Below are positions 17,358 through 26,084 of a stretch of DNA of 64,000 bases, piece after piece. Numbering within the stretch: position 1 is the stretch's first letter; each line of letters starts with the position of its first letter. The position numbers and the translations under genes were made by a program. This DNA is from Bacteroidota bacterium (GTDB lineage: Bacteria; Bacteroidota; Bacteroidia; Palsa-965): the NCBI GenBank assembly GCA_016194975.1, contig JACQAM010000019.1:62001-126000 (forward strand). The letters run 5' to 3'. The notes beneath the pieces were generated by a model, which ran no database searches, was not told where the DNA came from, and saw only the letters and a program-made list of their open reading frames with translations.

Positions 17358-19808
17358 ATGAGAGAGGATAATCGAGAAAAGGGAGCTATGTCAATTTCCG
17401 ATCTGCGGAAATTCTTACCTGTTGTACGTAAAAATTGGTGGCTGGTTATTTTACTGAGCGGAATTCTTTATGGGGTCGGTAAATTATATGTTTATAAGTT
17501 AAGCAAGGTCTATTCGGTTACCACCCAGTTGCTACTGAAATCCAACGACGATTACAATACAAATAGTCTTATTACTGATAATAAATTCTACGGTAACACC
17601 TATAAAACCTATGTTGATAACTCGAATGAGATCCGCGTAATCCAGTCTCAGGATCTCATTGAAAAAACGCTCGACCGGCTTGATTTTGATGTATCCTATT
17701 TCCTGGTGGGACGGCTGCGTACTACTGAAGTTTATTCCGGTGTACCTTTTTCTGTAAAAACCTTTACACTGAATCCTGCGCTTTATGAGCAGCAGATGAA
17801 ATTCAAGTTATTGTCGCCAGAAACTTACGAGCTGGATTATACCATAGGCGATCAACCTTATGTGGTGAAAGGAAATTTCGGAGAAGACCTCATCAATCAG
17901 CACATGCATATCCTGATCAGCAAGAAACGATCTTTCATAACAGGCCAGACCATCATGGTGAGTGCATCCGGAAATTATCTTATTCAACCGCACGACAAGG
18001 ATGTTCTCATCAAAACTTTTCTTGCGAATCTGAAAGTGGAAAATCCGGAATACACCAATGTGCTCAAGATGACTTACACTGATGTTCTTCCCGAACGCGG
18101 CATAAAATTTCTTGACACGTTATCGCAGGTGTACATTGAAAACAGTGTGATCTCGAAACTGGAAGTGAATAAAAATACCATCTACTATATCGATCGCCAG
18201 ATGGATGAAGTGGTAAATATTCTCAATAACATTGAAGACACAATGGTGCGTTTCCGTGAGAAGAATTCCATAATCGATATCACGAAGCAATCCGATAATT
18301 ATTTTGAACGCTATGTGGATTATCTTGATCAGAAAAAACAGATCGAATACAAGGAAACAACGCTGAACGATCTCGAGCGTTATATCATTGAAGATAAAGA
18401 TCCGACTTTCCTTCCGCCATCGGCGTACCTGCTCGAAGGAGACAATTTCCAGATCAGTACACTTTCTGCTCTTTACGACAAGCAGAAAGAACTCAATGAA
18501 CTGATGAATATTGCGAAGCCGAATAATTTTTCAATCACGAATCTCAAAAACCAGATCGATTCCACCAAGCGTGATTTGCTCATCTATATTAAAAATACAC
18601 GTGTTGCATTGGGAGAAAATAAAAAAGCGATTGATGTTCAGATTGGTTTTTATGAAGGGCTGCTGCAGGAGATTCCCGAACAGCAGCGCGGATTACTGAA
18701 TATCACCAGGAAACAGAAAGTAAATGAGGATATGTATATTTTTCTTCTGCAGCGAAGAGCGAATACGGTCATTTCAAGAGCGAGCATCATTCCGGAAACA
18801 AAAATTATTGAACGGCCGCGTTATGCCGGAATTGTAAGCCCGGATGAAAAAAAATTAATTATCTCATTCACTATCGGAGGATTTGTTCTCAGTCTTATTA
18901 TTGCATTTATCAGGGTACAATTCTTCTACCGCATTGAGTCGTACGAGGAATTGAAAAACAATACCAAACTTCCGATCCTCGGTGATGTGGTGAAGGATAT
19001 GGTATCGAAAGATCTTTCCATTGCTGTGGAGCACGATCCGAAATCTGCAATGGCAGAATCGTTCCGCACCATTCGCACCAACCTGCAATTCATGGCCACC
19101 GGTCCGGGCCCGCATCTTATTGTTATTACTTCGAATAATCCGGGAGAAGGAAAAACTTTCTGCTCACTCAATCTTGCAGCTGTTCTTGCAAAATCGGGAA
19201 AACGAACCATGCTGCTGGAACTTGATCTTCACAAACCGCGCGTGCAAACCGGGCTTGGCATTAAGGCAGAAAAAGGAATTTCAACTATCGCCGCCGGCAA
19301 ACACAACATACCGGAATGCGTGATGAATACCAGGATCGAGAATCTCGATGTTATTCTATCCGGGCCGCTTCCACCGAATCCTTCGGAACTCATCAGTTCC
19401 AAACAAATGGATGAGATTCTCGATTATTGCAAACAGCATTATGAATTCATCATCATCGATACACCGCCGGTAGGATTGATCAGCGATGCGCTTGTACTTA
19501 TGAGTAAAGCTGCCGTAATGCTTTTTGTGATCAACACAAAATTCTCTTACCGTTCTTCCATCGAAAATGCGCATGAGATTTCCACGATGAATCCCGGTGT
19601 TCATTTCGGTTTCGTACTCAATGGCGTGAAGCGTAAAAAATCAAAATATTATTACAATCGTTATGGATATGGTTACGGAAGTTACGGGGGAGGATATGGC
19701 GGATATGGAAGTTATGGCGGATATGGAAGTTATGGCGGCTACGGAAGTTATGGCTCCGGTAAAGTGAGAGTGAACAAAGGCGGCGATAAAAAAGAAAAAG
19801 AAAAATAA
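17358..19808 (+). CDS. wzc: Wzc-type polysaccharide co-polymerase and tyrosine autokinase
   Basis: 816 residues. A Wzz-like N-terminal part has membrane helix 1 (about 27-46), a long periplasmic coiled-coil-rich region, and helix 2 (about 499-517). The cytosolic BY-kinase domain has Walker A NNPGEGKT (about 592-599), Walker A' LLELDLHKP (about 618-626) and Walker B FIIIDTPP (about 697-704). The tail (about 763-797) holds 14 tyrosines in a Gly/Ser-rich repeat, far more ordered than the usual Tyr cluster. Such proteins control chain length and export of capsule or exopolysaccharide by cycles of tyrosine phosphorylation. The start may instead be Met11 (17388), which fits the upstream promoter word. 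No wza outer-membrane export gene is adjacent. Confidence 0.95.
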   Translation: MREDNREKGAMSISDLRKFLPVVRKNWWLVILLSGILYGVGKLYVYKLSKVYSVTTQLLLKSNDDYNTNSLITDNKFYGNTYKTYVDNSNEIRVIQSQDLIEKTLDRLDFDVSYFLVGRLRTTEVYSGVPFSVKTFTLNPALYEQQMKFKLLSPETYELDYTIGDQPYVVKGNFGEDLINQHMHILISKKRSFITGQTIMVSASGNYLIQPHDKDVLIKTFLANLKVENPEYTNVLKMTYTDVLPERGIKFLDTLSQVYIENSVISKLEVNKNTIYYIDRQMDEVVNILNNIEDTMVRFREKNSIIDITKQSDNYFERYVDYLDQKKQIEYKETTLNDLERYIIEDKDPTFLPPSAYLLEGDNFQISTLSALYDKQKELNELMNIAKPNNFSITNLKNQIDSTKRDLLIYIKNTRVALGENKKAIDVQIGFYEGLLQEIPEQQRGLLNITRKQKVNEDMYIFLLQRRANTVISRASIIPETKIIERPRYAGIVSPDEKKLIISFTIGGFVLSLIIAFIRVQFFYRIESYEELKNNTKLPILGDVVKDMVSKDLSIAVEHDPKSAMAESFRTIRTNLQFMATGPGPHLIVITSNNPGEGKTFCSLNLAAVLAKSGKRTMLLELDLHKPRVQTGLGIKAEKGISTIAAGKHNIPECVMNTRIENLDVILSGPLPPNPSELISSKQMDEILDYCKQHYEFIIIDTPPVGLISDALVLMSKAAVMLFVINTKFSYRSSIENAHEISTMNPGVHFGFVLNGVKRKKSKYYYNRYGYGYGSYGGGYGGYGSYGGYGSYGGYGSYGSGKVRVNKGGDKKEKEK
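19671..19754 (+). repeat. 18-base coding tandem repeat in the wzc tail
   Basis: Three in-frame copies of GGATATGGAAGTTATGGC at 19701-19718, 19719-19736 and 19737-19754; the last has two changes. They are preceded by a decayed copy at 19671-19688 and a 12-base part unit. Each copy encodes G-Y-G-S-Y-G. The near-identity at DNA level suggests recent slippage expansion, so copy number may vary between strains. Confidence 0.9.
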
Positions 19809-19830
19809 AAGCAATGATTTTTTATTGCCG

Positions 19831-19859
19831 CAGGAAATTCTTTTTTTTATTTTTTCCTG
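19831..19859 (+). terminator. Possible hairpin after wzc
   Basis: CAGGAAA (19831-19837) and TTTCCTG (19853-19859) form a perfect seven-base stem. It encloses a 15-base T-rich loop, 22 bases after the wzc stop. No T-run follows the stem, so it is not a classical intrinsic terminator. Confidence 0.3.
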
Positions 19860-19888
19860 TGAAAAATGATTGGGCAATGCAGAAAAAA

Positions 19889-19900
19889 GGCGGGAGCAAG
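19889..19900 (+). promoter_or_regulatory. ops-like word in the leader of the export operon
   Basis: GGCGGGAGCAAG matches 9 of 12 positions of the enterobacterial ops element (GGCGGTAGCGTG), which recruits the RfaH antiterminator to polysaccharide operons. A small TCC-TTCG-GGA hairpin follows at 19901-19910. It could act only on transcripts that start upstream of it. This is a resemblance, not a demonstrated site. Confidence 0.25.
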
Positions 19901-19932
19901 TCCTTCGGGAAACACCTTTGGAATTAAAACCT

Positions 19933-19940
19933 TATTTTTG
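19933..19940 (+). promoter_or_regulatory. TAnnTTTG-type -7 promoter element before wzm
   Basis: TATTTTTG, six of six fixed positions, 32 bases upstream of the wzm start codon. A TTTG lies at 19917-19920, but the 12-base gap is too short for a standard -33 box. Confidence 0.4.
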
Positions 19941-19972
19941 ATTTCTGTTTTTTCAATTCTTCAAAAGTAATT

Positions 19973-20839
19973 ATGGCAAAACCGGAACTTCAGGAAGATA
20001 ATTCCGGATGGGATATTTTAATTAAGCCGAGATCAAATTGGTTCAGGCTTGATCTTCATGGTGTATGGCAATATCGTGACCTCATACGCTTACTCATTCG
20101 CCGCGATTTTCTTTCTGCTTACAAACAAACTATTCTTGGCCCGGTATGGATGCTGCTGCAACCACTCGTGAATACGCTCATGTATTTCTTCGTTTTCGTT
20201 ATCCTTGTGAAAATGAAAACAGGCCCGGTGCCGCCTATACTTTTTATTATGTCAGCGGTCATTCCATGGGGATATTTTTCTGATTGCCTCAATAAAACCT
20301 CGATCACTTTTTCTTCCAATGCAAGTATTTTCGGGAAAGTTTATTTTCCGCGGCTGGTCACTCCTGTTTCTGTTGTGATTTCCTTTCTCATCAAACTCGG
20401 TGTTCAGTTATTGATGCTGCTCATCATCTACGTGTTTTATGTTGCGAAGGGAGCGCCGGTACATCCGAATATTTTCCTCGCGTATCTTCCTTTGCTCATT
20501 GTGCTTCTCGCCGGGTACAGTCTTTCATTCGGACTCATCATTTCCGCAATCACCAATAAATACCGCGATCTTACTTTTCTCGTTGGCGTCGGCATCCAGG
20601 CGCTCATGTATGCTTCTTCAGTTGTGATTCCGGTTGATATGTTCGGGCCTCGTGTCATGAGTGTTCTCAAATGGAATCCATTGCTGCAGATCATTCGCTG
20701 CATACGTTATTCCATTCTTGATTACGGAAGTTGGAGCTGGATGGGACTCGGTTACGCCGGTGGAATTCTCGTTGTACTTCTTTTATTTTCCATTATGGTT
20801 TTCAATCGTGTCGAAAAAAATGTAATGGATACAGTCTAA
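19973..20839 (+). CDS. wzm: ABC-2 type polysaccharide export permease
   Basis: 288 residues with six predicted membrane segments and an N-terminal cytosolic amphipathic part (WQYRDLIRLLIRRDFLSAYKQ), typical of the Wzm/KpsM permeases that move lipid-linked O-antigen or capsule across the inner membrane. LGPVWMLLQPLVNTLMYFFVF and the later NPLLQIIRCIRY are characteristic of the family. It is immediately followed by the ATPase gene with no gap, and the two should form the exporter. It is probably the first gene of the long biosynthetic operon, with a promoter-like word just upstream. Confidence 0.96.
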   Translation: MAKPELQEDNSGWDILIKPRSNWFRLDLHGVWQYRDLIRLLIRRDFLSAYKQTILGPVWMLLQPLVNTLMYFFVFVILVKMKTGPVPPILFIMSAVIPWGYFSDCLNKTSITFSSNASIFGKVYFPRLVTPVSVVISFLIKLGVQLLMLLIIYVFYVAKGAPVHPNIFLAYLPLLIVLLAGYSLSFGLIISAITNKYRDLTFLVGVGIQALMYASSVVIPVDMFGPRVMSVLKWNPLLQIIRCIRYSILDYGSWSWMGLGYAGGILVVLLLFSIMVFNRVEKNVMDTV

Positions 20840-22147
20840 ATGATCACGATGAATAAAGTTGCCATTCAGGTTGATGATATTTGGAAACAATACCGCCTCG
20901 GCAGTGTTGGAACAGGTTCGCTTGGCAATGATCTCAGGCGCATGATTGCGCGTGTGCGCGGAAAAGAAGATCCGTTCCTGAAAGTCGGTGATATAAACGA
21001 CCGGACAAAAAAAGGAAATTCAGATTATGTGTGGGCGCTTCGCAATGTTTCATTCGAAGTAAGCAAAGGTGAAGTACTTGGAATTGTAGGAAGAAACGGT
21101 GCTGGAAAATCTACATTACTTAAAATTCTTTCGCGCGTTACCGCTCCCACGCGCGGGCAAATTCGCGTGCGCGGGAAAATGGCAGCGCTGCTTGAAGTGG
21201 GAACAGGATTTCACCAGGATCTTTCAGGCAGGGAAAATATTTTTCTCAATGGAACTATCATGGGAATGTCTATTCGTGAAGTGAAAAAAAAATTCGACGA
21301 GATCGTTGATTTTTCCGGCGTAGAACGCTATATCGATACGCCGGTAAAAAGATATTCTTCCGGAATGTATGTCCGCCTTGCATTCGCTGTTGCTGCTCAT
21401 CTCGATCCCGAAATTCTTATCATCGATGAAGTGCTTTCGGTAGGTGATGCGGAATTCCAGAGAAAATGTCTCGGCAAAATGAAAGATGTTTCTTCACAGG
21501 GAAGAACGGTTCTTTTTGTGAGTCACAATATGTCGGCAGTAAATAATCTTTGCAAGCGAACAATCTGGATGGAAAATGGAAGTTGTGCCATGCAGGGCGA
21601 TACGCTTGATGTAGTGGCCGCATACCTCGATAATTCTGACCGGCAAACGAATGATGAAAATAATATTTATGATGTTCCTGAGAAATGGGAACGTCCGTGG
21701 GGAAGAAGAGATGCTGTTCTGAAGCGCATAGAGATGCATAATCCTTCCAATGATCTCGTCAGCCAGCTTTTTTTGCTTCAGCCCTTCTCACTCATTATTC
21801 ATTTCAACGTGGAAAAGAAAATTGAGAATGCCGTTTTACAGATCAGGATAGCAACGGTCGACGGGCAACAGATCACTTATTCCGGTTCCAATAATTATTC
21901 GAAAGAGCAATGGAACTTCGAACCCGGCGATCATGCTGTGAAAGTGGAAATGGATCCTAAATTAATGCCGGGAAAATATTCTTTCTTCATTTACTTCTGC
22001 AACACGGAGGGAACGGTTTTCTATGATGCGATCGGAAATTTTCTCCGCTTCCAGGTAAAAAATATTTCGGAAGGCGATGTTCACGTTTTGTCGGCGAAGA
22101 TCAATACTTTTATTCACCTTCCCTGCAAATGGGAAGTTTTAAACTAA
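20840..22147 (+). CDS. wzt: ABC transporter ATP-binding protein with Wzt-type C-terminal domain
   Basis: 435 residues. The ATPase domain has Walker A GRNGAGKS (84-91), signature YSSGM (172-176) and Walker B ILIIDE (192-197). After about residue 275 an extra beta-sandwich domain follows (about 285-430). This is the hallmark of Wzt proteins that recognise the non-reducing-end cap of the finished polysaccharide before export. The N-terminus also carries a 30-50 residue insertion before the ATPase core proper. Met4 is an alternative start. The extended C-terminal domain implies a specific terminal modification (for example methylation) made by a neighbouring gene. Confidence 0.96.
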   Translation: MITMNKVAIQVDDIWKQYRLGSVGTGSLGNDLRRMIARVRGKEDPFLKVGDINDRTKKGNSDYVWALRNVSFEVSKGEVLGIVGRNGAGKSTLLKILSRVTAPTRGQIRVRGKMAALLEVGTGFHQDLSGRENIFLNGTIMGMSIREVKKKFDEIVDFSGVERYIDTPVKRYSSGMYVRLAFAVAAHLDPEILIIDEVLSVGDAEFQRKCLGKMKDVSSQGRTVLFVSHNMSAVNNLCKRTIWMENGSCAMQGDTLDVVAAYLDNSDRQTNDENNIYDVPEKWERPWGRRDAVLKRIEMHNPSNDLVSQLFLLQPFSLIIHFNVEKKIENAVLQIRIATVDGQQITYSGSNNYSKEQWNFEPGDHAVKVEMDPKLMPGKYSFFIYFCNTEGTVFYDAIGNFLRFQVKNISEGDVHVLSAKINTFIHLPCKWEVLN

Positions 22148-22153
22148 TTCAAG

Positions 22154-22969
22154 ATGATCAACCAGTTTTCTTTCCGTCCATCGGATGAAGAATTGAAACA
22201 GATAAGATCTGAACTTTACCGTTCGGATGCTCCCGGTTTTTTCATTTTCAGAAAATTCATCAATGAAAATTTCCTGAACCACATGCGTTCGTTCTGGATC
22301 CATGAAGCGCCCATTTCCAAATCGCATGTGAAACTTCAGGGCATTGACAAAAAGAAAATGTTCTGGCTCGGCAATCCCGATTATCTCTACGAAACACGTT
22401 TCGGAAGAGCGTACTACAATTATTTCTGGAATAAACCTGTTGATGAAGCTACTTACGCCGTTGCATTTGCCGTGCAGCAATTGAGAAGTCTCATCGAATC
22501 CAATAAAAATCATCTCGATTTTTATCCGCTTGACGGATACTGCTGCAGTTACCGCGTGGTCATCACTCGAAACGGGGAAAAAATAGTGGAACCGCATTCC
22601 GACTGGACAACGCCTCCGTATTTCAGGCCCGAACGTTTGCAGGCCACCGTTATTCTTTCAAAAAAAGGAACGGATTACAATGGGATCGGGATGAAAACAA
22701 TTTCCAATGATAAAAAAACAGAATATGTTTTCGATTCGGAAAATATGCCGCTCGAACCCGGTGATCTTGTCATCTGGAGATACAACAATGTACACTCCGT
22801 CGAAAATGTGAGGAGCAGCGAGGATCAAGTCGGTTTCCTGCGAATGATTTTTCCGCCCGAAACAATTCTTCCGCGATCAGAAGAAAGTGTGATGAGTGAG
22901 ATACGCGCTTCTGTACTTTTCAAACATCTGCGTAAAAGAATTCTCAAGCGATTTAAACTGAGCTCATGA
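22154..22969 (+). CDS. Fe(II)/2-oxoglutarate-type oxygenase-like protein
   Basis: 271 residues. It shows the H-x-D...H metal triad and a 2-oxoglutarate-binding Arg at the expected distances: His148 and Asp150 (VEPHSDW), His214 (NNVHSVEN) and Arg230 (GFLRMIF). A double-stranded beta-helix pattern lies between them (ATVILSKK, LEPGDLVIWRY). It therefore probably hydroxylates or oxidises a sugar or a lipid-linked intermediate. It follows the ABC ATPase by six bases and overlaps the next methyltransferase by four, so oxidation and methylation of the same residue or cap are plausible. The substrate is unknown. Confidence 0.75.
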   Translation: MINQFSFRPSDEELKQIRSELYRSDAPGFFIFRKFINENFLNHMRSFWIHEAPISKSHVKLQGIDKKKMFWLGNPDYLYETRFGRAYYNYFWNKPVDEATYAVAFAVQQLRSLIESNKNHLDFYPLDGYCCSYRVVITRNGEKIVEPHSDWTTPPYFRPERLQATVILSKKGTDYNGIGMKTISNDKKTEYVFDSENMPLEPGDLVIWRYNNVHSVENVRSSEDQVGFLRMIFPPETILPRSEESVMSEIRASVLFKHLRKRILKRFKLSS

Positions 22970-23604
22970 AACTGATCACCCTACCCGTTGAACGTATTAT
23001 CGATCTGAGTTTGCAGGTTGGAATGATTCCTGATGCAAAATTCCATTATCGTTTCGAAGAATATTCCAAATGGCAGATGGATGCGCTCATCGAATGCGGA
23101 ATGAAACCGCAACATAAATTGCTCGACATCGGTTGCGGCCCGCTCCGCCTCGGAATACAGGCAATAAATTATCTCGATGATTCCAATTATTGCGGAATGG
23201 ATGCTTATCCTCCTTTCATCGATCTTGGAAAATTATTTTTTACGGAAACCGGTTTGAAGAAAAAATACCAGGTGATCCTCGACCAGGAATTCAACTTCCG
23301 GAAATTCAACGAAACATTCGATTTCGCAATTGCACAATCGGTATTCACCCATCTTTCAAAAGAACAGATAGAAACCTGCATGCGAAACCTGAAGGCGGTG
23401 ATGAAAAAAGGAGGAACACTTCTATTCACCAATATTCAAACCGATTACCCGAGAGGTTTTCTTTACGGCGGAATTCACCCGATGATCTCAGGCGCATTCT
23501 GCAACCCGGATTATTATCGCGCCATCGCGAAAGATCTGCAAATTGAATTTGTAGAAAAAACAGTGAAGCATCCCACTCAAATCGCTCATCTTTTCAGATT
23601 CTGA
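22966..23604 (+). CDS. Class I SAM-dependent methyltransferase
   Basis: 212 residues. SAM-binding motif I is HKLLDIGCGPLRLG (about 46-59). Motif II is an acidic segment after NYCGMD, and motif IV is FDFAIAQSVFTHL. The fold is a UbiE/Methyltransf_11-like Rossmann domain. It starts with an ATGA overlap on the oxygenase gene. The placement directly after wzt, whose C-terminal domain reads chain ends, makes this a candidate for the terminal methyl cap. That is inference, and several other methyltransferases in the locus compete for the role. Confidence 0.88.
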   Translation: MKLITLPVERIIDLSLQVGMIPDAKFHYRFEEYSKWQMDALIECGMKPQHKLLDIGCGPLRLGIQAINYLDDSNYCGMDAYPPFIDLGKLFFTETGLKKKYQVILDQEFNFRKFNETFDFAIAQSVFTHLSKEQIETCMRNLKAVMKKGGTLLFTNIQTDYPRGFLYGGIHPMISGAFCNPDYYRAIAKDLQIEFVEKTVKHPTQIAHLFRF

Positions 23605-23606
23605 AA

Positions 23607-24578
23607 ATGGAAATAAAAAATAAAAAAATACTGGTCATCGGTGGAGCCGGGTTCATCGGCGGATTTGTCGTTGCTGAATTGCTGAAAGAAAATGCCGGCG
23701 AAGTGATCATCTACGACAATTTCGCTAGAGGGAAAATGGAAAATATCAGCGCGTCGCTTAAGGATTCGCGCTGCAGCATTTACCCGCTCGGGGGCGATGT
23801 GCGTGAAACCGATATTCTCAACGATGCGATGAAAGGCGTCGATTATGTTTTTCATCTTGCGGCCATGTGGTTGCTGCACTGCAAAGATTATCCGCGCACC
23901 GCATTCGATGTGAACATTGCAGGAACATTCAACGTACTCGAAGCTTGCGTGAAGAACAAAGTGAAAAAACTGATCTATTCTTCTTCCGCTTCTGTTTATG
24001 GCGATGCAGTGGAAGTTCCGATGACGGAAGATCATCCGTTCAATAATAAAAATTTTTACGGATCAACGAAGATCGCCGGTGAAGCCATGTGCACGGCTTT
24101 CAATGATCGTTACGGTTTGAATGTGATCGGCCTGCGTTACATGAATGTGTACGGGCCCGGGCAGGATCAGCACGCGGTTTACAGCGGAGTCGTGCCCATC
24201 ATGCTCAATAAGATCGATGCGAACGAAGCGCCCGTGATCAATGGCGATGGAACACAGGCATACGATTTTATTTATGTGGAAGATGTGGCTGCGTGCAATG
24301 TGGCTGCGCTGAAAAGTGATGTGAATTATGGTTTCTACAATGTGGGAACAGGTGTTCAAACCACTATCAAAACTCTTTGCGATACTATTCTCCGCCTGAA
24401 AAAGTCAGGTTTAAAAGTCACTTACAAACCCTATAGCGCGGATGATGCGCGCTCGCTCGTGCAGAACAGGATCGGTTCTAAAGAAAAAGCGGAGAAAGAA
24501 CTGGGGTTTGTGTTCCAATACAACCTTGATGAAGGCCTTCTCCGTTTGATAAAGTGGAGAGACCAGTCCAGGAAATGA
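23607..24578 (+). CDS. NAD-dependent epimerase/dehydratase (extended SDR)
   Basis: 323 residues. The NAD-binding glycine motif GGAGFIGG is at 12-19, the active-site Tyr151 and Lys155 lie in FYGSTKIAGE, and the Ser cluster YSSSASVYG is at 124-132. It acts on a nucleotide sugar in the cytoplasm, most likely as a C4 epimerase or 4,6-dehydratase. The typical UDP-glucose 4-epimerase or RmlB signatures are not complete enough to choose. It follows the methyltransferase gene by two bases and precedes the acyltransferase gene by seven. Confidence 0.9.
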   Translation: MEIKNKKILVIGGAGFIGGFVVAELLKENAGEVIIYDNFARGKMENISASLKDSRCSIYPLGGDVRETDILNDAMKGVDYVFHLAAMWLLHCKDYPRTAFDVNIAGTFNVLEACVKNKVKKLIYSSSASVYGDAVEVPMTEDHPFNNKNFYGSTKIAGEAMCTAFNDRYGLNVIGLRYMNVYGPGQDQHAVYSGVVPIMLNKIDANEAPVINGDGTQAYDFIYVEDVAACNVAALKSDVNYGFYNVGTGVQTTIKTLCDTILRLKKSGLKVTYKPYSADDARSLVQNRIGSKEKAEKELGFVFQYNLDEGLLRLIKWRDQSRK

Positions 24579-24585
24579 CAGCCGG

Positions 24586-26082
24586 ATGTTATTCAACTCT
24601 TTCAATTTCCTTGTTTTTTTTCCTGTTGTAACCGGGCTTTATTTTCTTTTGCCGCATCGTTTCCGCTGGTTCATGCTGCTCGCCGCCAGTTGTTTTTTCT
24701 ACATGTTCTTCATCCCGGCGTATGTGCTCATTCTCATTTTTACCATCATCGTCGATTATTTTGCGGGGCTGCTCCTCGGGAAAGAAAAAAATGCACGCAG
24801 GAAAAAGTTGTGGCTCATCATGAGTCTCGTTGCCAACATAGGCGTTCTTGCTGTTTTCAAATATTACAATTTCTTCAATACCAATTTTGAAGAGCTCGCA
24901 CACCGGCTCGGATGGAATTATGGAATTCCAATGTTGAAAATGGTTCTGCCCATCGGGCTTTCCTTTCACACGTTCCAGGCGATGAGTTACACGATCGAAG
25001 TTTTCCGCGGGAACCAGAAAGCGGAAAAACATTTCGGGATCTATGCGCTCTACGTGATGTATTATCCGCAGCTCGTTGCCGGCCCCATCGAACGCCCGCA
25101 GAATATGTTGTGGCAATTCCGCGTTCCGCAAACATTCGATTACGTGCGCGTGACCGACGGATTGAAATTAATGGCGTGGGGGCTTTTCAAAAAAGTGGTG
25201 ATCGCCGATCGTTTATCTACACTCGCAAATCCTGTTTTCGACCACCCGCAGAATTACGAAGGGATCTCCATGCTGGTCGCCACGATCTTTTTCAGTTTCC
25301 AGATCTATTGTGATTTTTCCGGTTATTCCGACATCGCTCTTGGCGCATCGCAGGTGATGGGAATAAAACTGATGAAAAATTTTGATCGTCCGTATTTTTC
25401 AAAATCAATTTCGGAATTCTGGAAACGCTGGCACATTTCTCTTTCTTCCTGGTTCCGCGATTACCTCTACATTCCGCTTGGTGGAAACCAGAAAGGAAAA
25501 TTTTTCACGTACCGCAATCTCTTTCTCACTTTTCTCATCAGCGGATTCTGGCACGGTGCCAACTGGACCTTCATTATCTGGGGAGCATTGCACGGTTCGT
25601 ACCTCATCTTTGCAATTCTCACACAGGGGACAAGAAAAAAGATGCGCGATCTTCTTGGCATCACGAAAAGAAAATTACTCGACAAAATTCTGCAGGCGGC
25701 AATAGTTTTTTCTCTTGTAAGTTTTGCATGGATATTTTTCCGCGCCGATTCGCTGGCAAAAGCGTGGTACATGATCTCGCATATTGCTACCGGTGTTCCG
25801 AAATATATTTATCACTTTCTCACCAATCGTCATTTTCTGTGGCTCGAACCGATCACGCTCAAACGCGATCTTCATGCGATCTGGTTTGAATACGTGGTTA
25901 TTTTCATCGCCATTGCATTGATGGAAAGTGTGCACTGGTTGCAGCGGGGAAGAAGCGGCCGTGAATTACTCCGCACAAAACCAGTAACAGTGCGCTGGGG
26001 ATTTTACATCGGGCTTACGTGGCTCATTCTTCTCTTCGGTGTTTACCACAGTAAAAATGAATTCATCTATTTTCAATTCTGA
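24586..26082 (+). CDS. MBOAT family O-acyltransferase (AlgI/DltB-like)
   Basis: 498 residues with about ten membrane segments. Two landmark motifs are intact: FWKRWHISLSSWFRDYLYIP with His283, and SGFWHGANWTFIIWG with the invariant catalytic His323, close to AlgI His322. These proteins pass acyl groups, often acetyl, across the inner membrane to exported polysaccharides. They usually need an SGNH-type periplasmic partner, and the next gene, two bases on, encodes one. The donor could be acetyl-CoA or, given the acyl carrier protein gene 4 kb downstream, a carrier-bound acyl unit. Confidence 0.95.
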   Translation: MLFNSFNFLVFFPVVTGLYFLLPHRFRWFMLLAASCFFYMFFIPAYVLILIFTIIVDYFAGLLLGKEKNARRKKLWLIMSLVANIGVLAVFKYYNFFNTNFEELAHRLGWNYGIPMLKMVLPIGLSFHTFQAMSYTIEVFRGNQKAEKHFGIYALYVMYYPQLVAGPIERPQNMLWQFRVPQTFDYVRVTDGLKLMAWGLFKKVVIADRLSTLANPVFDHPQNYEGISMLVATIFFSFQIYCDFSGYSDIALGASQVMGIKLMKNFDRPYFSKSISEFWKRWHISLSSWFRDYLYIPLGGNQKGKFFTYRNLFLTFLISGFWHGANWTFIIWGALHGSYLIFAILTQGTRKKMRDLLGITKRKLLDKILQAAIVFSLVSFAWIFFRADSLAKAWYMISHIATGVPKYIYHFLTNRHFLWLEPITLKRDLHAIWFEYVVIFIAIALMESVHWLQRGRSGRELLRTKPVTVRWGFYIGLTWLILLFGVYHSKNEFIYFQF

Positions 26083-26084
26083 AC

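Noticed and set aside
19671-19754. Regular repeats considered as a CRISPR array
   Set aside because: The units abut with no spacers and are in frame in wzc as Gly/Tyr codons.
10663-20869. Shared 14-base word ATGAATAAAGTTGC at 10663 and 20849 considered as a repeat
   Set aside because: Both encode the start M-N-K-V-A, and the flanks differ, so chance and codon bias explain it.
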